The notes beneath the pieces were generated by a model. It was not told the origin of the DNA, did no database searches, and was given only the letters and a program-made list of their open reading frames with translations. This document shows, in pieces, positions 1 through 6,577 of a stretch of 16,536 nt of DNA. The stretch comes from CAVDAL01 sp963606965 (GTDB taxonomy: Bacteria > Actinomycetota > Coriobacteriia > Coriobacteriales > QAMH01): assembly GCA_963606965.1 (NCBI GenBank), contig CAVDAL010000068.1:1-16536 (forward strand). The letters are read 5' to 3'. Numbering within the stretch: position 1 is the stretch's first letter; each line of letters starts with the position of its first letter. A program made the position numbers and the translations under genes.

Positions 1-127
1 TGACATAAAATCCGGCCAAATCAAGCAAAACAACTCAATTTGAATGCTATCTGAGCTGAAAAGCGCAACGGAACTTAATCATTTTGACATCGCCTTGTCA
101 ATAAAAGCAACTTCCGTAGCACTTTAC
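1..127 (+). repeat. 127-bp direct repeat, left copy (R1), with nested palindrome
   Basis: This stretch matches 2836-2962 without gaps, with about 8 mismatches. It may continue left of the window. Its right half holds a nested imperfect palindrome: outer arms GCAACGGAACTT (65-76) and AACTTCCGTAGC (109-120) are inverted with about 10 of 12 positions matching, and inner arms TTGACA (84-89) and TGTCAA (96-101) enclose six bases. The copy sits just downstream of the DUF559-like gene (ends at 138), while its partner lies upstream of the SHOCT gene, so the two genes are bracketed. An open frame crosses it on the plus strand, but no ribosome binding site or conserved protein was recognised. Confidence 0.85.
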
Positions 128-137
128 CCAACAACGC

Positions 138-1193
138 CTAAGCGCGCAGCCCAAGATCACGAAGCAAGCTATCCTGAGCTTCTGCAAAACCATCGCGTCG
201 AATGCGCAAATTCTTGCCCTGAAACGACATTATTTTCTTTGCAATTCTTTCCATAAACAACTTGTCATAAACATGATTCTTTGTAACAGTAATCACACGA
301 TAGCCATTTTCTTCCAACGCGAGTCTTCTGTTTGCATCGCTATGAATTTTTTCTGCAAATGCATGAACAAGGTCACTATCATATTCAAGATCAATTTTAA
401 ATTCTGGCCAGCACAAGTCACAAATACATTTCTTGTGCCTATATATATTTGAAGCCTTATTGCCAAGCAAAACACCATAGTTAAACTGTGGCACAGAGAT
501 GCCAAAACCACCTTTACTTCTAGGACTGCAAAGAATTTGAAACAGCTTAATCTCCATTGGTGAAGCCGCGCTACCTTTTGGCAAAAATCCAGCAGCTCTT
601 CTTGCGTTCTGAATTCCCCTATGATTTTTAACACTATTGCAATACTCAACAATCAATTGCGCATTTGTTACTGGCTGTATCTGCACAAGCTTCGCGTTGT
701 TGTTTGAGTCAAGTTTAGGCTTGTCCGATATGTTTTCACAATTATTTTCTGCCACACTATAACCAGCTTTATCAATGTCTTGCTGTTTATATAAAGCAAA
801 CGATGAACACAATTCACATCCCACATTCAATGTTGCAGTGAAATTTCCAGAAGAAGCCATTTGAACAAAGACTGTTTCTGGTGATGGAACAACAACACCA
901 TCAGTAATCCAATAGTAAGCCGATGTTGTATCGTACTTTGAAATTGTATGAACCTTGGTTCCTGAGCAAAAGCGTCTTTCATTCTTTTCATGTACAAGAA
1001 AATGAATTATTTCCTGAGATATCTCGAAACTATTAGCGCCAAAAATTTCAGACGTAAGAACTTTGGCTAATAGGCTTTTTGTTGTACGAAAGCTTTCAGC
1101 AATATTGCATGGAGCTTTTTGAAACTTATGCGGATGATTACCTGGCATGCGCCAAAAATTAAAAGCAGTTCGATGGCTAATGCAAAGCGTCAT
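138..1193 (-). CDS. DUF559/PD-(D/E)XK nuclease-like protein
   Basis: A 351-residue protein that I cannot name precisely. The start at 1193 is chosen because GGAGG lies 8 bases upstream; an open frame continues to 1295 but runs through the operator-like repeats. The amino-terminal part (MTLCISHRTAFNFWR) resembles, from memory, a family common in Coriobacteriia, sometimes labelled AbiEi-like. The carboxyl third looks like the DUF559/Vsr fold: E214 in SPMEIKLF, D259 before CWPEF, the strand IDLEYDSD (E270) with a nearby His, then D-x-x-RR and ENGYRVITVT around 287-304. A cysteine cluster CICDLC (256-261) might bind metal. Nuclease or DNA-binding action is inferred. It lies between direct repeats, and nothing adjacent suggests a metabolic role. 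AbiEi proteins repress their own promoters, which would fit the repeated dyads upstream, but no AbiEii partner is next to it. Confidence 0.75.
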   Translation of the reverse strand: MTLCISHRTAFNFWRMPGNHPHKFQKAPCNIAESFRTTKSLLAKVLTSEIFGANSFEISQEIIHFLVHEKNERRFCSGTKVHTISKYDTTSAYYWITDGVVVPSPETVFVQMASSGNFTATLNVGCELCSSFALYKQQDIDKAGYSVAENNCENISDKPKLDSNNNAKLVQIQPVTNAQLIVEYCNSVKNHRGIQNARRAAGFLPKGSAASPMEIKLFQILCSPRSKGGFGISVPQFNYGVLLGNKASNIYRHKKCICDLCWPEFKIDLEYDSDLVHAFAEKIHSDANRRLALEENGYRVITVTKNHVYDKLFMERIAKKIMSFQGKNLRIRRDGFAEAQDSLLRDLGLRA

Positions 1194-1266
1194 GATTAAG
1201 ACCTCCGGCGTTGATAAGTTATTGTTATTTGCCATCAATGATACAAAATAAACCTTGCCAAAATTC

Positions 1267-1346
1267 CGGATGAAACCTGAACAAAATCCGGACATCCATA
1301 CGGATTTTTCCTGAATTTTTTCCGAGTAAAATACGGATTTTGTCCG
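1267..1346. promoter_or_regulatory. three tandem 33-34-bp operator-like repeats
   Basis: Units begin at 1267, 1301 and 1334. Each opens with a 13-bp imperfect palindrome: CGGATGAAACCTG, CGGATTTTTCCTG and CGGATTTTGTCCG (consensus CGGAT-N4-YCYG). Units 1 and 2 also share a following CTGAA-N6/7-TCCG block (1277-1291 and 1311-1324). The 33-34-bp period is close to three helical turns, so a bound protein would meet all sites on one face. The array lies upstream of the GGAGG-preceded start at 1193 and is best read as an operator, possibly autoregulatory. The regulator is not identified. Confidence 0.6.
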
Positions 1347-1450
1347 AGTTAAAGCAGAATTTCTTCACTTTGCACAAACTAAAAACAAGTGCTTGAAGTT
1401 TCAACGGCCATAAAGTTTTATTGCTTTTTTAAATAAGAGAAAAGATACCT

Positions 1451-1489
1451 TAAAAAGCTTTGACAAAATTAAAGAGTGTCAAGAAGCTT
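1451..1489 (-). terminator. probable intrinsic terminator of the SHOCT gene
   Basis: On the minus strand the arm AAGCTTCTTGACA and the arm TGTCAAAGCTT form a stem with a two-base bulge around an AT-rich loop, followed by a short T run (TTTTA). The 5' arm covers the last codons of the upstream gene and its stop lies in the loop. The T run is short, so efficiency is uncertain. Confidence 0.45.
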
Positions 1490-2443
1490 TCTTTTCTGTT
1501 CATCAAACTCTTCCTGCGTAAGCACGCCTTCATCCAGTAATAGCTTTAGTTCTCTTAATGTATCATAAGCACTCGTTCTTTGTTTATTTGCGTGCTCGGA
1601 ACGCTCTTCAACAACATCATTTGCACTTTCGCATTGCTTATTATTTACTACATCTGCTTGCACATCCTGAATTTCCTTCACAGAAGGGCGAACTGCCGTT
1701 CTCTCAAATGCTCCTGATACAGTTTGTACAGCTTCCACATTTTTTATAGGCGTGCCCCATGCGAGCATAATGCCACAAGCCCAAAGTGCTATCCAAAAGA
1801 CTAAAGTGGAAACATATAAGTAATAGTAAGCTCCATCTTGAAAACCGTCGCCAGATGCAAATGGATAAATTCCATATACCGCGCATATCATAGAAATAAT
1901 CACTAATACGCCAGCGAGTATAGTAACAGCTATTTTTGCACCTGCTTTTCCATAGTGACCCAAAAAGAAAATTAAGCATGTCAATATTGCTAGCAATAAT
2001 TGAAACAACATCCCTAGAATATTAGAGGATATTATTTCAATGATATCGTCCAAATCATAATACAAAAAGTATATGATGATACTTCTTAAAGAATCACATG
2101 CCACAAACATCAACAAAAGAATTGCTCCAAGAATTAAAAAGACTATTGCTTTCTTGTTACGCAAAATTTGCACTGCAACAAGCACAAAGAATATCGTTGA
2201 AACAAATTTTATAACTACCGTAAAGCAAGAAATGACTATATAAGCCAAAGGATAATCATATGATCCTAAGTCGATAAATGAAGAAAAGCTAAAACCAAAG
2301 ATTAATTCATCTATTTCATATGGCTCATAATAAAAATAAAATAGTGAAAAGATGGCAGCAATTGCTGCTGCACAAATCGCACCAATTAACAATGGTGAAA
2401 TCTTTTTATGAGAAAACAACTCATTTTCATATTTGTCATTCAT
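1469..2443 (-). CDS. six-helix membrane protein with C-terminal SHOCT domain
   Basis: A 324-residue integral membrane protein without a recognised name. Hydrophobic segments lie near residues 18-38, 68-90, 98-118, 140-162, 170-195 and 206-228. A charged cytoplasmic stretch follows, and the last about 27 residues (ELKLLLDEGVLTQEEFDEQK and flanks) are a clear SHOCT domain. SHOCT is a short carboxyl-terminal module found on many membrane and secreted proteins and thought to mediate oligomerisation. The start is supported by AAGAAGGA about 7 bases upstream of ATG. It is transcribed toward the DUF559-like gene but is separated from it by a likely terminator and the operator repeats, so the two are probably independent units. 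Both lie between the 127-bp direct repeats. Function unknown. Confidence 0.85.
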   Translation of the reverse strand: MNDKYENELFSHKKISPLLIGAICAAAIAAIFSLFYFYYEPYEIDELIFGFSFSSFIDLGSYDYPLAYIVISCFTVVIKFVSTIFFVLVAVQILRNKKAIVFLILGAILLLMFVACDSLRSIIIYFLYYDLDDIIEIISSNILGMLFQLLLAILTCLIFFLGHYGKAGAKIAVTILAGVLVIISMICAVYGIYPFASGDGFQDGAYYYLYVSTLVFWIALWACGIMLAWGTPIKNVEAVQTVSGAFERTAVRPSVKEIQDVQADVVNNKQCESANDVVEERSEHANKQRTSAYDTLRELKLLLDEGVLTQEEFDEQKRKLLDTL

Positions 2444-2540
2444 GTTTACGTCCTTCTTAATTCAAAACTACCACTTATGCAATCTAAGCCCCTGTGCGAT
2501 ATGCAGGTTCTGCATTTTTAATTAACTCACTCGCCAAACA

Positions 2541-2570
2541 AAGCTTTATAGTGAATACTACAGAAAGCTT
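2541..2570. promoter_or_regulatory. two-tier inverted repeat upstream of the SHOCT gene
   Basis: AAGCTTT (2541-2547) and AAAGCTT (2564-2570) are exact inverted arms. Between them TAGT (2549-2552) and ACTA (2557-2560) form a second inverted pair around GAAT. It lies about 100 bases before the start at 2443, in AT-rich DNA. It could be an operator or a leader hairpin; no T run follows on the minus strand, so it is unlikely to be a terminator. The remaining sequence from 2444 to 2746 shows no gene. Confidence 0.4.
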
Positions 2571-2746
2571 AGATTAATCGTCTAATTTATGCTATCAATA
2601 CCGGCTAATAATATCATAAATAATAAAACTCGATACTAAAATTGCCCTTGTGTTGTAAGAAAAAATGATCACATCTTATTGGTAATAGCAACACAAAATT
2701 AACGCTAGATTTTAAGCCGATAGAAAAAGGTGATGCGAAGGTGTCG

Positions 2747-2803
2747 CGGAAGTCTATTGAAATGACAAGGCGATGTCAAAAACACCATTTTCCGTTGCGC
2801 TTA
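2747..2803 (-). repeat. inverted third copy of the palindromic core (R3)
   Basis: Read on the minus strand this stretch repeats the core of R1 and R2: a GCGCAACGGAA block, then TTTTGACATCGCCTTGTCA (exact, 2763-2781), then ACTTCCG. On the plus strand the outer arms are CGGAAG (2747-2752) and TTCCG (2790-2794), and the inner arms TGACA/TGTCA lie at 2763-2778. Flanking and spacer bases differ from R1/R2 while the palindromic parts are kept, as expected if the fold or a protein-binding site matters. Confidence 0.75.
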
Positions 2804-2835
2804 AAAGCAAAAACTGCAACGGAACTTATGCAAAT

Positions 2836-2962
2836 TGACATAAAATCCGGCCAAATCAAGCAAAACAACTCAATTTGAATGCTATCTGAGACGAAAAGCG
2901 CAACGGAACTTATATATTTTGACATCGCCTTGTCAATAGAGCCAACTTCCGTAGCACTTTAC
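2836..2962 (+). repeat. 127-bp direct repeat, right copy (R2), with nested palindrome
   Basis: Ungapped match to 1-127. Mismatches cluster at three small spots: the two bases after GAG, three bases before the TTTTGACA block, and three bases before AACTTCCG. The nested palindrome is at 2900-2955 (outer arms 2900-2911 and 2944-2955; inner arms TTGACA 2919-2924 and TGTCAA 2931-2936). With inverted copy R3 less than 100 bp away, it forms a larger inverted arrangement. Its right end runs directly into the 42-bp-period array. Confidence 0.85.
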
Positions 2963-3153
2963 TTGGCTGCCCCGTCAAAACAAGCAACATTCGTGGCGCT
3001 TCGCTTAATTGCACTGTCCTTCTTAACTGTAAATGTTGCGCTTTGCTTGATTACGTCGTCAGTCGTGATAACTTCCGCAGCGTTCACCACAGCAGCCATG
3101 TGATTCTTGGTGACTTACGCAGCACTTTTAGAATCAGCCACAGCAACAACTGC
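2902..3153 (+). repeat. degenerate tandem array with a 42-bp period
   Basis: Units at 2944, 2986, 3028, 3070 and 3112 align exactly 42 bases apart. Their first 18 bases follow AACTTCCGTAGCRCTTTRC, and a GTC-like triplet recurs near base 30 of the first three. The phase extends left: GCAACGGAACTTA blocks at 2817 and 2901 are 84 bases apart. The period equals 14 codons, and one plus-strand frame reads a peptide with recurring TSVAL/TFVAL/VNVAL blocks that differ at third positions, but a stop interrupts it in unit 4 and no ribosome binding site was found. I treat the array as non-coding or decayed. It occupies the gap between the SHOCT gene and the transglutaminase-like gene. Confidence 0.7.
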
Positions 3154-3156
3154 TTC

Positions 3157-3193
3157 AAAACAAAAACGGCTCCGTCAGTTGCCTGACGGAGCC
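3157..3193 (-). terminator. intrinsic terminator of the transglutaminase-like gene
   Basis: A perfect 11-bp stem (GGCTCCGTCAG 3168-3178 with CTGACGGAGCC 3183-3193, four-base loop). Read on the minus strand it is followed by GTTTTTGTTTT. It lies about 50 bases after the stop at 3241 and ends the probable serS operon. Confidence 0.85.
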
Positions 3194-3240
3194 ACTCTGA
3201 ATCAAAATGAAACCTGTATTGCTAAATACTCAACTGCAGA

Positions 3241-4071
3241 CTACATGATTTTCATCCAGCCGCCACCTAAATTCATATATTCAGCCAAAGGCTTTTTAGA
3301 TGATGAAATATAAACAAATCCCATTGCAGGAGTTGCATCAAGATAATAAGTTTTACCTTTTGCTTTGACCTTCACGTTGTAATGCTCAGAAGCAAACGTT
3401 ATATTGCTTGGATATCTGGACTTTTTGTCCTTGACGGCATAGCGAACTGTCGCCTTATAGCCAAGCGCATTATAAATCTTTGCCAAGATCTTGCCGGCAG
3501 AATAGCAATTTCCTTTTCTCTTTGAAATTACCTTTGTTGAGTCATATACATTTGCATAAGAAAAATTCCCAACGATATATTCAGAACCTAATATCAGCTG
3601 CTCTTTAGCGTCGCTAGTTTTCTTTTTAATCTGGTTAGCAATATTTTTTGTCCACTTATTAACAAACTTATTTCCAGAAGAAACAGTGACTTTATATTTG
3701 TCATAAATTTTATCTGACTTAAAAACTACTGTTACTGTGCCATTTTTTAGCGCCTTAACCTTGAACCTATATTTGCTAGTTCTGGTAATTTTTATAATTT
3801 TCTTTTTGCTTAAAGTGTACTTTATGGTACCAAATTTTGAGCCATATTTAACCTTTTGCGTTGTGCCTTTCAGCATGACAATTTTGCTTGAACTTTTCTG
3901 CACAGTCTGAGTCTGCTCTTGGTCTTGACCTTGGGTTTGTCCCTGAGGATCTGTTTGCCCTTGAGTTTCAGCCTGCGCTTGTGCAGTCACAAAAAACAAG
4001 CAGCCAAAAAGACATGAAACGCATGCAACAAGCGCAATAATAACCCTCAAATTCTTTTTAGAAAATTCCAT
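3241..4071 (-). CDS. secreted Big2-like / transglutaminase-like protein
   Basis: A 276-residue exported protein. Residues 1-34 are a signal peptide (basic start, long hydrophobic core, AQAQA end). A Gln/Thr-rich linker follows to about 60. Residues 62-132 look like a small beta-sandwich of the Big2 type (KGTTQKV, KVKALKNGTVTVVF, YKVTV), usually a surface or adhesion module. The rest matches the transglutaminase/protease superfamily with a plausible catalytic triad: C189 in KGNCYSAGK, H230 in SEHYNVKV and D245 in YYLDATP. In such bacterial proteins the activity may be protein cross-linking, peptidase-like, or lost, so the substrate is unknown. The start has GAGGGG about 8 bases upstream. It lies 47 bases downstream of serS on the same strand, so it may share serS transcripts. 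Confidence 0.85.
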   Translation of the reverse strand: MEFSKKNLRVIIALVACVSCLFGCLFFVTAQAQAETQGQTDPQGQTQGQDQEQTQTVQKSSSKIVMLKGTTQKVKYGSKFGTIKYTLSKKKIIKITRTSKYRFKVKALKNGTVTVVFKSDKIYDKYKVTVSSGNKFVNKWTKNIANQIKKKTSDAKEQLILGSEYIVGNFSYANVYDSTKVISKRKGNCYSAGKILAKIYNALGYKATVRYAVKDKKSRYPSNITFASEHYNVKVKAKGKTYYLDATPAMGFVYISSSKKPLAEYMNLGGGWMKIM

Positions 4072-4118
4072 CTTTTGCCCCTCTATCTTTTCTGCCCCAA
4101 AAAATTTATAAGCAAATA

Positions 4119-5390
4119 CTATTGCGCATTAATTACATCGCAGCCCATGTATTCGCGCAGAGCTTCAGGCACTGTGATGCTGCCATCTTCATTTTGATAA
4201 TTTTCAATAACGGCAGCCATTGTGCGACCAACAGCCAAGCCAGAACCATTAAGTGTATGAACAAAATGACGCTTGCCGTCTTCATCTGTAAATTTAATAT
4301 TTGCACGGCGTGCTTGAAAGTCACCGCAATTGCTGCAAGAACTAATCTCTTTATATGCGTCATAGCTTGGCAGCCAAACTTCCAAGTCATATGTCTGGCG
4401 AGCACTAAACCCAATATCACCAGTGCACAAGCTAATCACACGATAAGGAAGCTCGAGACCCTGCAAAACTTTTTCCGCACAAGATGTCATATGCTCAAGT
4501 TCTTCATCAGATTTATCTGGATGAGCAAAACGAACCATTTCAACCTTGTCAAACTGATGTGCACGAATCAAGCCACGAGTGTCGCGACCAGCACTACCTG
4601 CCTCTTCACGGAAACATGGAGTGAAAGCACAATAACGAAGTGGCAAATCTGCGCCATCCAAAACTTCTTCAGAATGCAAGTTTGTAAGCATAACTTCCGC
4701 AGTAGGAATCAAATAGAGACCTTCTGTTGTCTTAAACAAGTCTTCCTCGAACTTCGGGAGCTGGCCTGTGCCTGTCAAAGTTTTAGCATTTGCCATAGCA
4801 GGCAACCAAAATTCAGTCGAGCCATAGCCAGTGTGAATATTTAGCATGTAATTGATAAGAGCACGTTCAAGCTTCGCGCCGTCACCACGCAAAACGCTAA
4901 AACGAGTATGAGCAAGCTTGACGCCACGCTCAAAATCAATAATCCCAAGTTCAGGACCCAAGTCCCAGTGAGGCTTAAACTCAAAATCGAACTTTCTAGG
5001 TGTGCCCCAGCGGCGAACCTCTGGATTATCATTTTCATCTGCACCAACAGGAGTTGCAGCGCATGGAATATTTGGTAAAGAAAGCATCAGAGCATTCAAC
5101 TTTTCTTCAACATCATGCAAGTTTGCATCAAGCTCAGAAATTTTGTTGCCAACTTCGCGCATTGTTTCTTTCGCAGCTTCAGCCTTGTCCTTTTCGCCAG
5201 CTTTCATCATTGCGCCAATTTCTTTAGACGCTGCATTGCGCTGCGACTTCAAGGCTTCAACCTGCTTGATAAGTTCACGTCTATTTTCATCAAGCTCTTT
5301 GAATGATGCCATGTCCCATTTTGAGTTGCGGTTCTTTACAGCCTCTTCAACAATTTCTGGGTTTTCGCGTACAAAACGAATGTCGAGCAT
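4119..5390 (-). CDS. serS: seryl-tRNA synthetase
   Basis: Class II synthetase of 423 residues, the usual length, which charges tRNA-Ser with serine in the cytoplasm. Residues 28-105 form the antiparallel coiled-coil arm that grips the long variable arm of tRNA-Ser. The catalytic core shows the TAE serine-binding loop (230-232), motif 2 with FREEAGSAGRDTRGL (260-274), and motif 3 with NGSGLAVGRT (381-390). A GGAGG lies four bases before the ATG at 5390. The 285 bases upstream hold no T-box-like element that I can see. A possible minus-strand promoter has TATACT at 5431-5436 and a weak TTTAAG 17 bases before it. The next gene downstream is 47 bases away, so co-transcription is likely. Confidence 0.97.
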   Translation of the reverse strand: MLDIRFVRENPEIVEEAVKNRNSKWDMASFKELDENRRELIKQVEALKSQRNAASKEIGAMMKAGEKDKAEAAKETMREVGNKISELDANLHDVEEKLNALMLSLPNIPCAATPVGADENDNPEVRRWGTPRKFDFEFKPHWDLGPELGIIDFERGVKLAHTRFSVLRGDGAKLERALINYMLNIHTGYGSTEFWLPAMANAKTLTGTGQLPKFEEDLFKTTEGLYLIPTAEVMLTNLHSEEVLDGADLPLRYCAFTPCFREEAGSAGRDTRGLIRAHQFDKVEMVRFAHPDKSDEELEHMTSCAEKVLQGLELPYRVISLCTGDIGFSARQTYDLEVWLPSYDAYKEISSCSNCGDFQARRANIKFTDEDGKRHFVHTLNGSGLAVGRTMAAVIENYQNEDGSITVPEALREYMGCDVINAQ

Positions 5391-5622
5391 TTTTCCTCCA
5401 CGATTAATGTTTCATGTGTATCAGCGAACGAGTATACCGCTCTAAGCATAAAGCTTAAATATGGCAAGCGCTTGAAGGCGCTAATGTTTCCGCGAGTTTG
5501 GCACACAATTTCCGGATTTTGCGAATTGCACGATTTTACTTTCCGTAGCTTCACGCTAAGTGCGCTAGCAATTTAGCACAAAGCCAAAAGACTGCACCTT
5601 GCAGCACTCATTTCAATCTGTT

Positions 5623-5652
5623 TTGCGAACAGGCAAGTTTTTGTGTTAGTAT
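5623..5652 (+). promoter_or_regulatory. probable promoter of tRNA-Leu
   Basis: TTGCGA (5623-5628) and TAGTAT (5647-5652) are 18 bases apart, with a TG two bases before the -10 box. Predicted initiation near 5660 leaves about 15 bases before the mature tRNA. Confidence 0.5.
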
Positions 5653-5675
5653 GCTTAATCGCAATTTCTTCACAT

Positions 5676-5762
5676 GCGGGTGTGGCGGAACGGCAGACGC
5701 GCTGGCTTCAGGTGCCAGTGGGGGCTTCCCCCGTGGAGGTTCAAATCCTCTCACCCGCACCA
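5676..5762 (+). tRNA. tRNA-Leu (anticodon CAG)
   Basis: Complete class II tRNA. Acceptor arms GCGGGTG (5676-5682) and CACCCGC (5752-5758) pair, with A discriminator and encoded CCA. The anticodon stem CTGGC/GCCAG encloses TTCAGGT, giving anticodon CAG at 5709-5711. The long variable arm (GGGGG/CCCCC) and the T loop GTTCAAATC agree with leucine. It reads CUG codons. Confidence 0.96.
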
Positions 5763-5949
5763 AAATCACCAAAAACTTATACAAAAATTTAACTGTTGTA
5801 ATAATTGCGAGCTGTTTCATCAACTTGTCTGTCTTATCATTTTGGAGCGTTTTTGCCCCACTCAAGTTAATTTTTGCTGCTTCATTGCGCCATTTTCTGA
5901 TTTATTCACCCCAATTTTTAAGCCGCGTGCCGTTCACAAGCTTGTGCAC

Positions 5950-5978
5950 TTCACAAAATCAAAGTTTTGTGGCAATAT
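5950..5978 (+). promoter_or_regulatory. probable promoter of tRNA-Ile/tRNA-Ala
   Basis: TTCACA (5950-5955) and CAATAT (5973-5978) are 17 bases apart; start of transcription would be near 5985, 15 bases before tRNA-Ile. An inverted repeat CACAAAA/TTTTGTG (5952-5971) fills the spacer. The rest of 5763-5949 shows no feature. Confidence 0.4.
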
Positions 5979-5999
5979 ACATTCTTGCGTTTTCGCGTC

Positions 6000-6076
6000 G
6001 GGCCCTTAGCTCAGTTGGTTAGAGCGCACGACTGATAATCGTGAGGCCAGAAGTTCAAATCTTCTAGGGCCCACCA
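6000..6076 (+). tRNA. tRNA-Ile (anticodon GAT)
   Basis: Acceptor arms GGGCCCT (6000-6006) and AGGGCCC (6066-6072) pair exactly, with A discriminator and encoded CCA. The anticodon stem CACGA/TCGTG encloses CTGATAA, so the anticodon is GAT at 6034-6036. D loop (AGTTGGTTA) and T loop (GTTCAAAT) are standard. It reads AUC/AUU. Confidence 0.96.
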
Positions 6077-6084
6077 TTCTAGGG

Positions 6085-6127
6085 ATAAACGCCCCGCCGA
6101 GAGCCGAGTCGCCGGCGAGGCGTTTAT
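6085..6127. other. GC-rich stem-loop between tRNA-Ile and tRNA-Ala
   Basis: ATAAACGCC (6085-6093) pairs exactly with GGCGTTTAT (6119-6127); inside, CGCCG (6095-6099) pairs with CGGCG (6113-6117). The loop region is much richer in GC than its surroundings. No T run follows on the plus strand, so it may be a processing signal or partial terminator. Confidence 0.65.
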
Positions 6128-6154
6128 TGAATGACCGCGCCAAGCGCATATTTT

Positions 6155-6230
6155 GGGGGTATAGCTCAGTTGGGAGAGCGCTAGCTTTGCAAGCTAGATG
6201 TCAGGGGTTCGAGTCCCCTTACCTCCACCA
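6155..6230 (+). tRNA. tRNA-Ala (anticodon TGC)
   Basis: Acceptor arms GGGGGTA (6155-6161) and TACCTCC (6220-6226) pair with one G-T wobble; A discriminator and CCA follow. Stem CTAGC/GCTAG encloses TTTGCAA, giving anticodon TGC at 6188-6190. T loop GTTCGAGTC is standard. It lies 78 bases after tRNA-Ile, with no obvious promoter of its own. Confidence 0.96.
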
Positions 6231-6237
6231 ACTATTC

Positions 6238-6270
6238 CAGCCTCAGATTTTCTGAGGCTGTTTGTTTTTT
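6238..6270 (+). terminator. intrinsic terminator of the tRNA cluster
   Basis: A perfect 10-bp stem (CAGCCTCAGA with TCTGAGGCTG, TTT loop) followed by TTTGTTTTTT, eight bases after the CCA of tRNA-Ala. Confidence 0.9.
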
Positions 6271-6327
6271 ATGCAACAGTTTTTGGCACATTTCTTGCCA
6301 AAATCACTGCTTGGAAAGGTGCCAAAA

Positions 6328-6570
6328 ATGTACGAAATGACAGACACAGATCGCAACTTAAGATTAGCAAACTTTGTTCTATGCATTATCTCAACTGTTT
6401 GTGCTTGCTGGACTATTATTGCATTAGCTTGGATGATTCCAATGACTGTGCATAGCTATGGAATTTACAAAGGTGAAAAGCCAAACACTGTTGCATTCGG
6501 CGTTTGCACTTTAATCTTCGTAAGCTTAATTGGCGGCATTTTACTTCTTTGTTCAAACAAGGACGAATAA
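6328..6570 (+). CDS. small two-helix membrane protein
   Basis: An 80-residue protein of unknown function. The start at 6328 (MYEMTDTDRN) is preferred because GGAAAGG lies about 9 bases upstream; a frame open from 6262 would begin within the tRNA terminator. Two hydrophobic segments (residues about 14-38 and 55-74) flank a short loop, HSYGIYKGEKPNT, that is probably cytoplasmic. The 3' end nearly meets the 3' end of folC (7 bases apart) with no visible terminator, so readthrough could give antisense to folC. Confidence 0.8.
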   Translation: MYEMTDTDRNLRLANFVLCIISTVCACWTIIALAWMIPMTVHSYGIYKGEKPNTVAFGVCTLIFVSLIGGILLLCSNKDE

Positions 6571-6577
6571 TTCAGCT

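Noticed and set aside
1194..1295. Longer amino terminus for the DUF559-like protein
   Set aside because: It would run through operator-like repeats, lacks a ribosome site, and the GGAGG at the start at 1193 is much better.
1..2962. Insertion sequence or composite transposon
   Set aside because: No transposase or terminal inverted repeats with target duplications were seen; the flanking repeats are direct and internally palindromic.
2879..3103. Plus-strand repeat protein (TSVAL-type repeats)
   Set aside because: The frame is interrupted by a stop in unit 4, has no ribosome site, and its first part lies in the palindromic repeat shared with R1.
2902..3153. CRISPR array
   Set aside because: Units are degenerate, there is no clear constant repeat/variable spacer division, and no cas genes are nearby.
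4122..4844. 240-codon open frame opposite serS
   Set aside because: It is antisense to a clearly conserved gene, gives unlikely composition (many Cys/His/Thr) and has no family resemblance. The same holds for long frames opposite folC (7157-7807) and the channel gene.
5511..5549. Further copies of the iteron (CGGATTTTG) and palindrome arm (TTCCGTAGC)
   Set aside because: Each match is only 9 bases with no flanking similarity, so chance cannot be excluded.
5391..5675. T-box riboswitch upstream of serS
   Set aside because: No T-box consensus or terminator/antiterminator pair was found on the minus strand.
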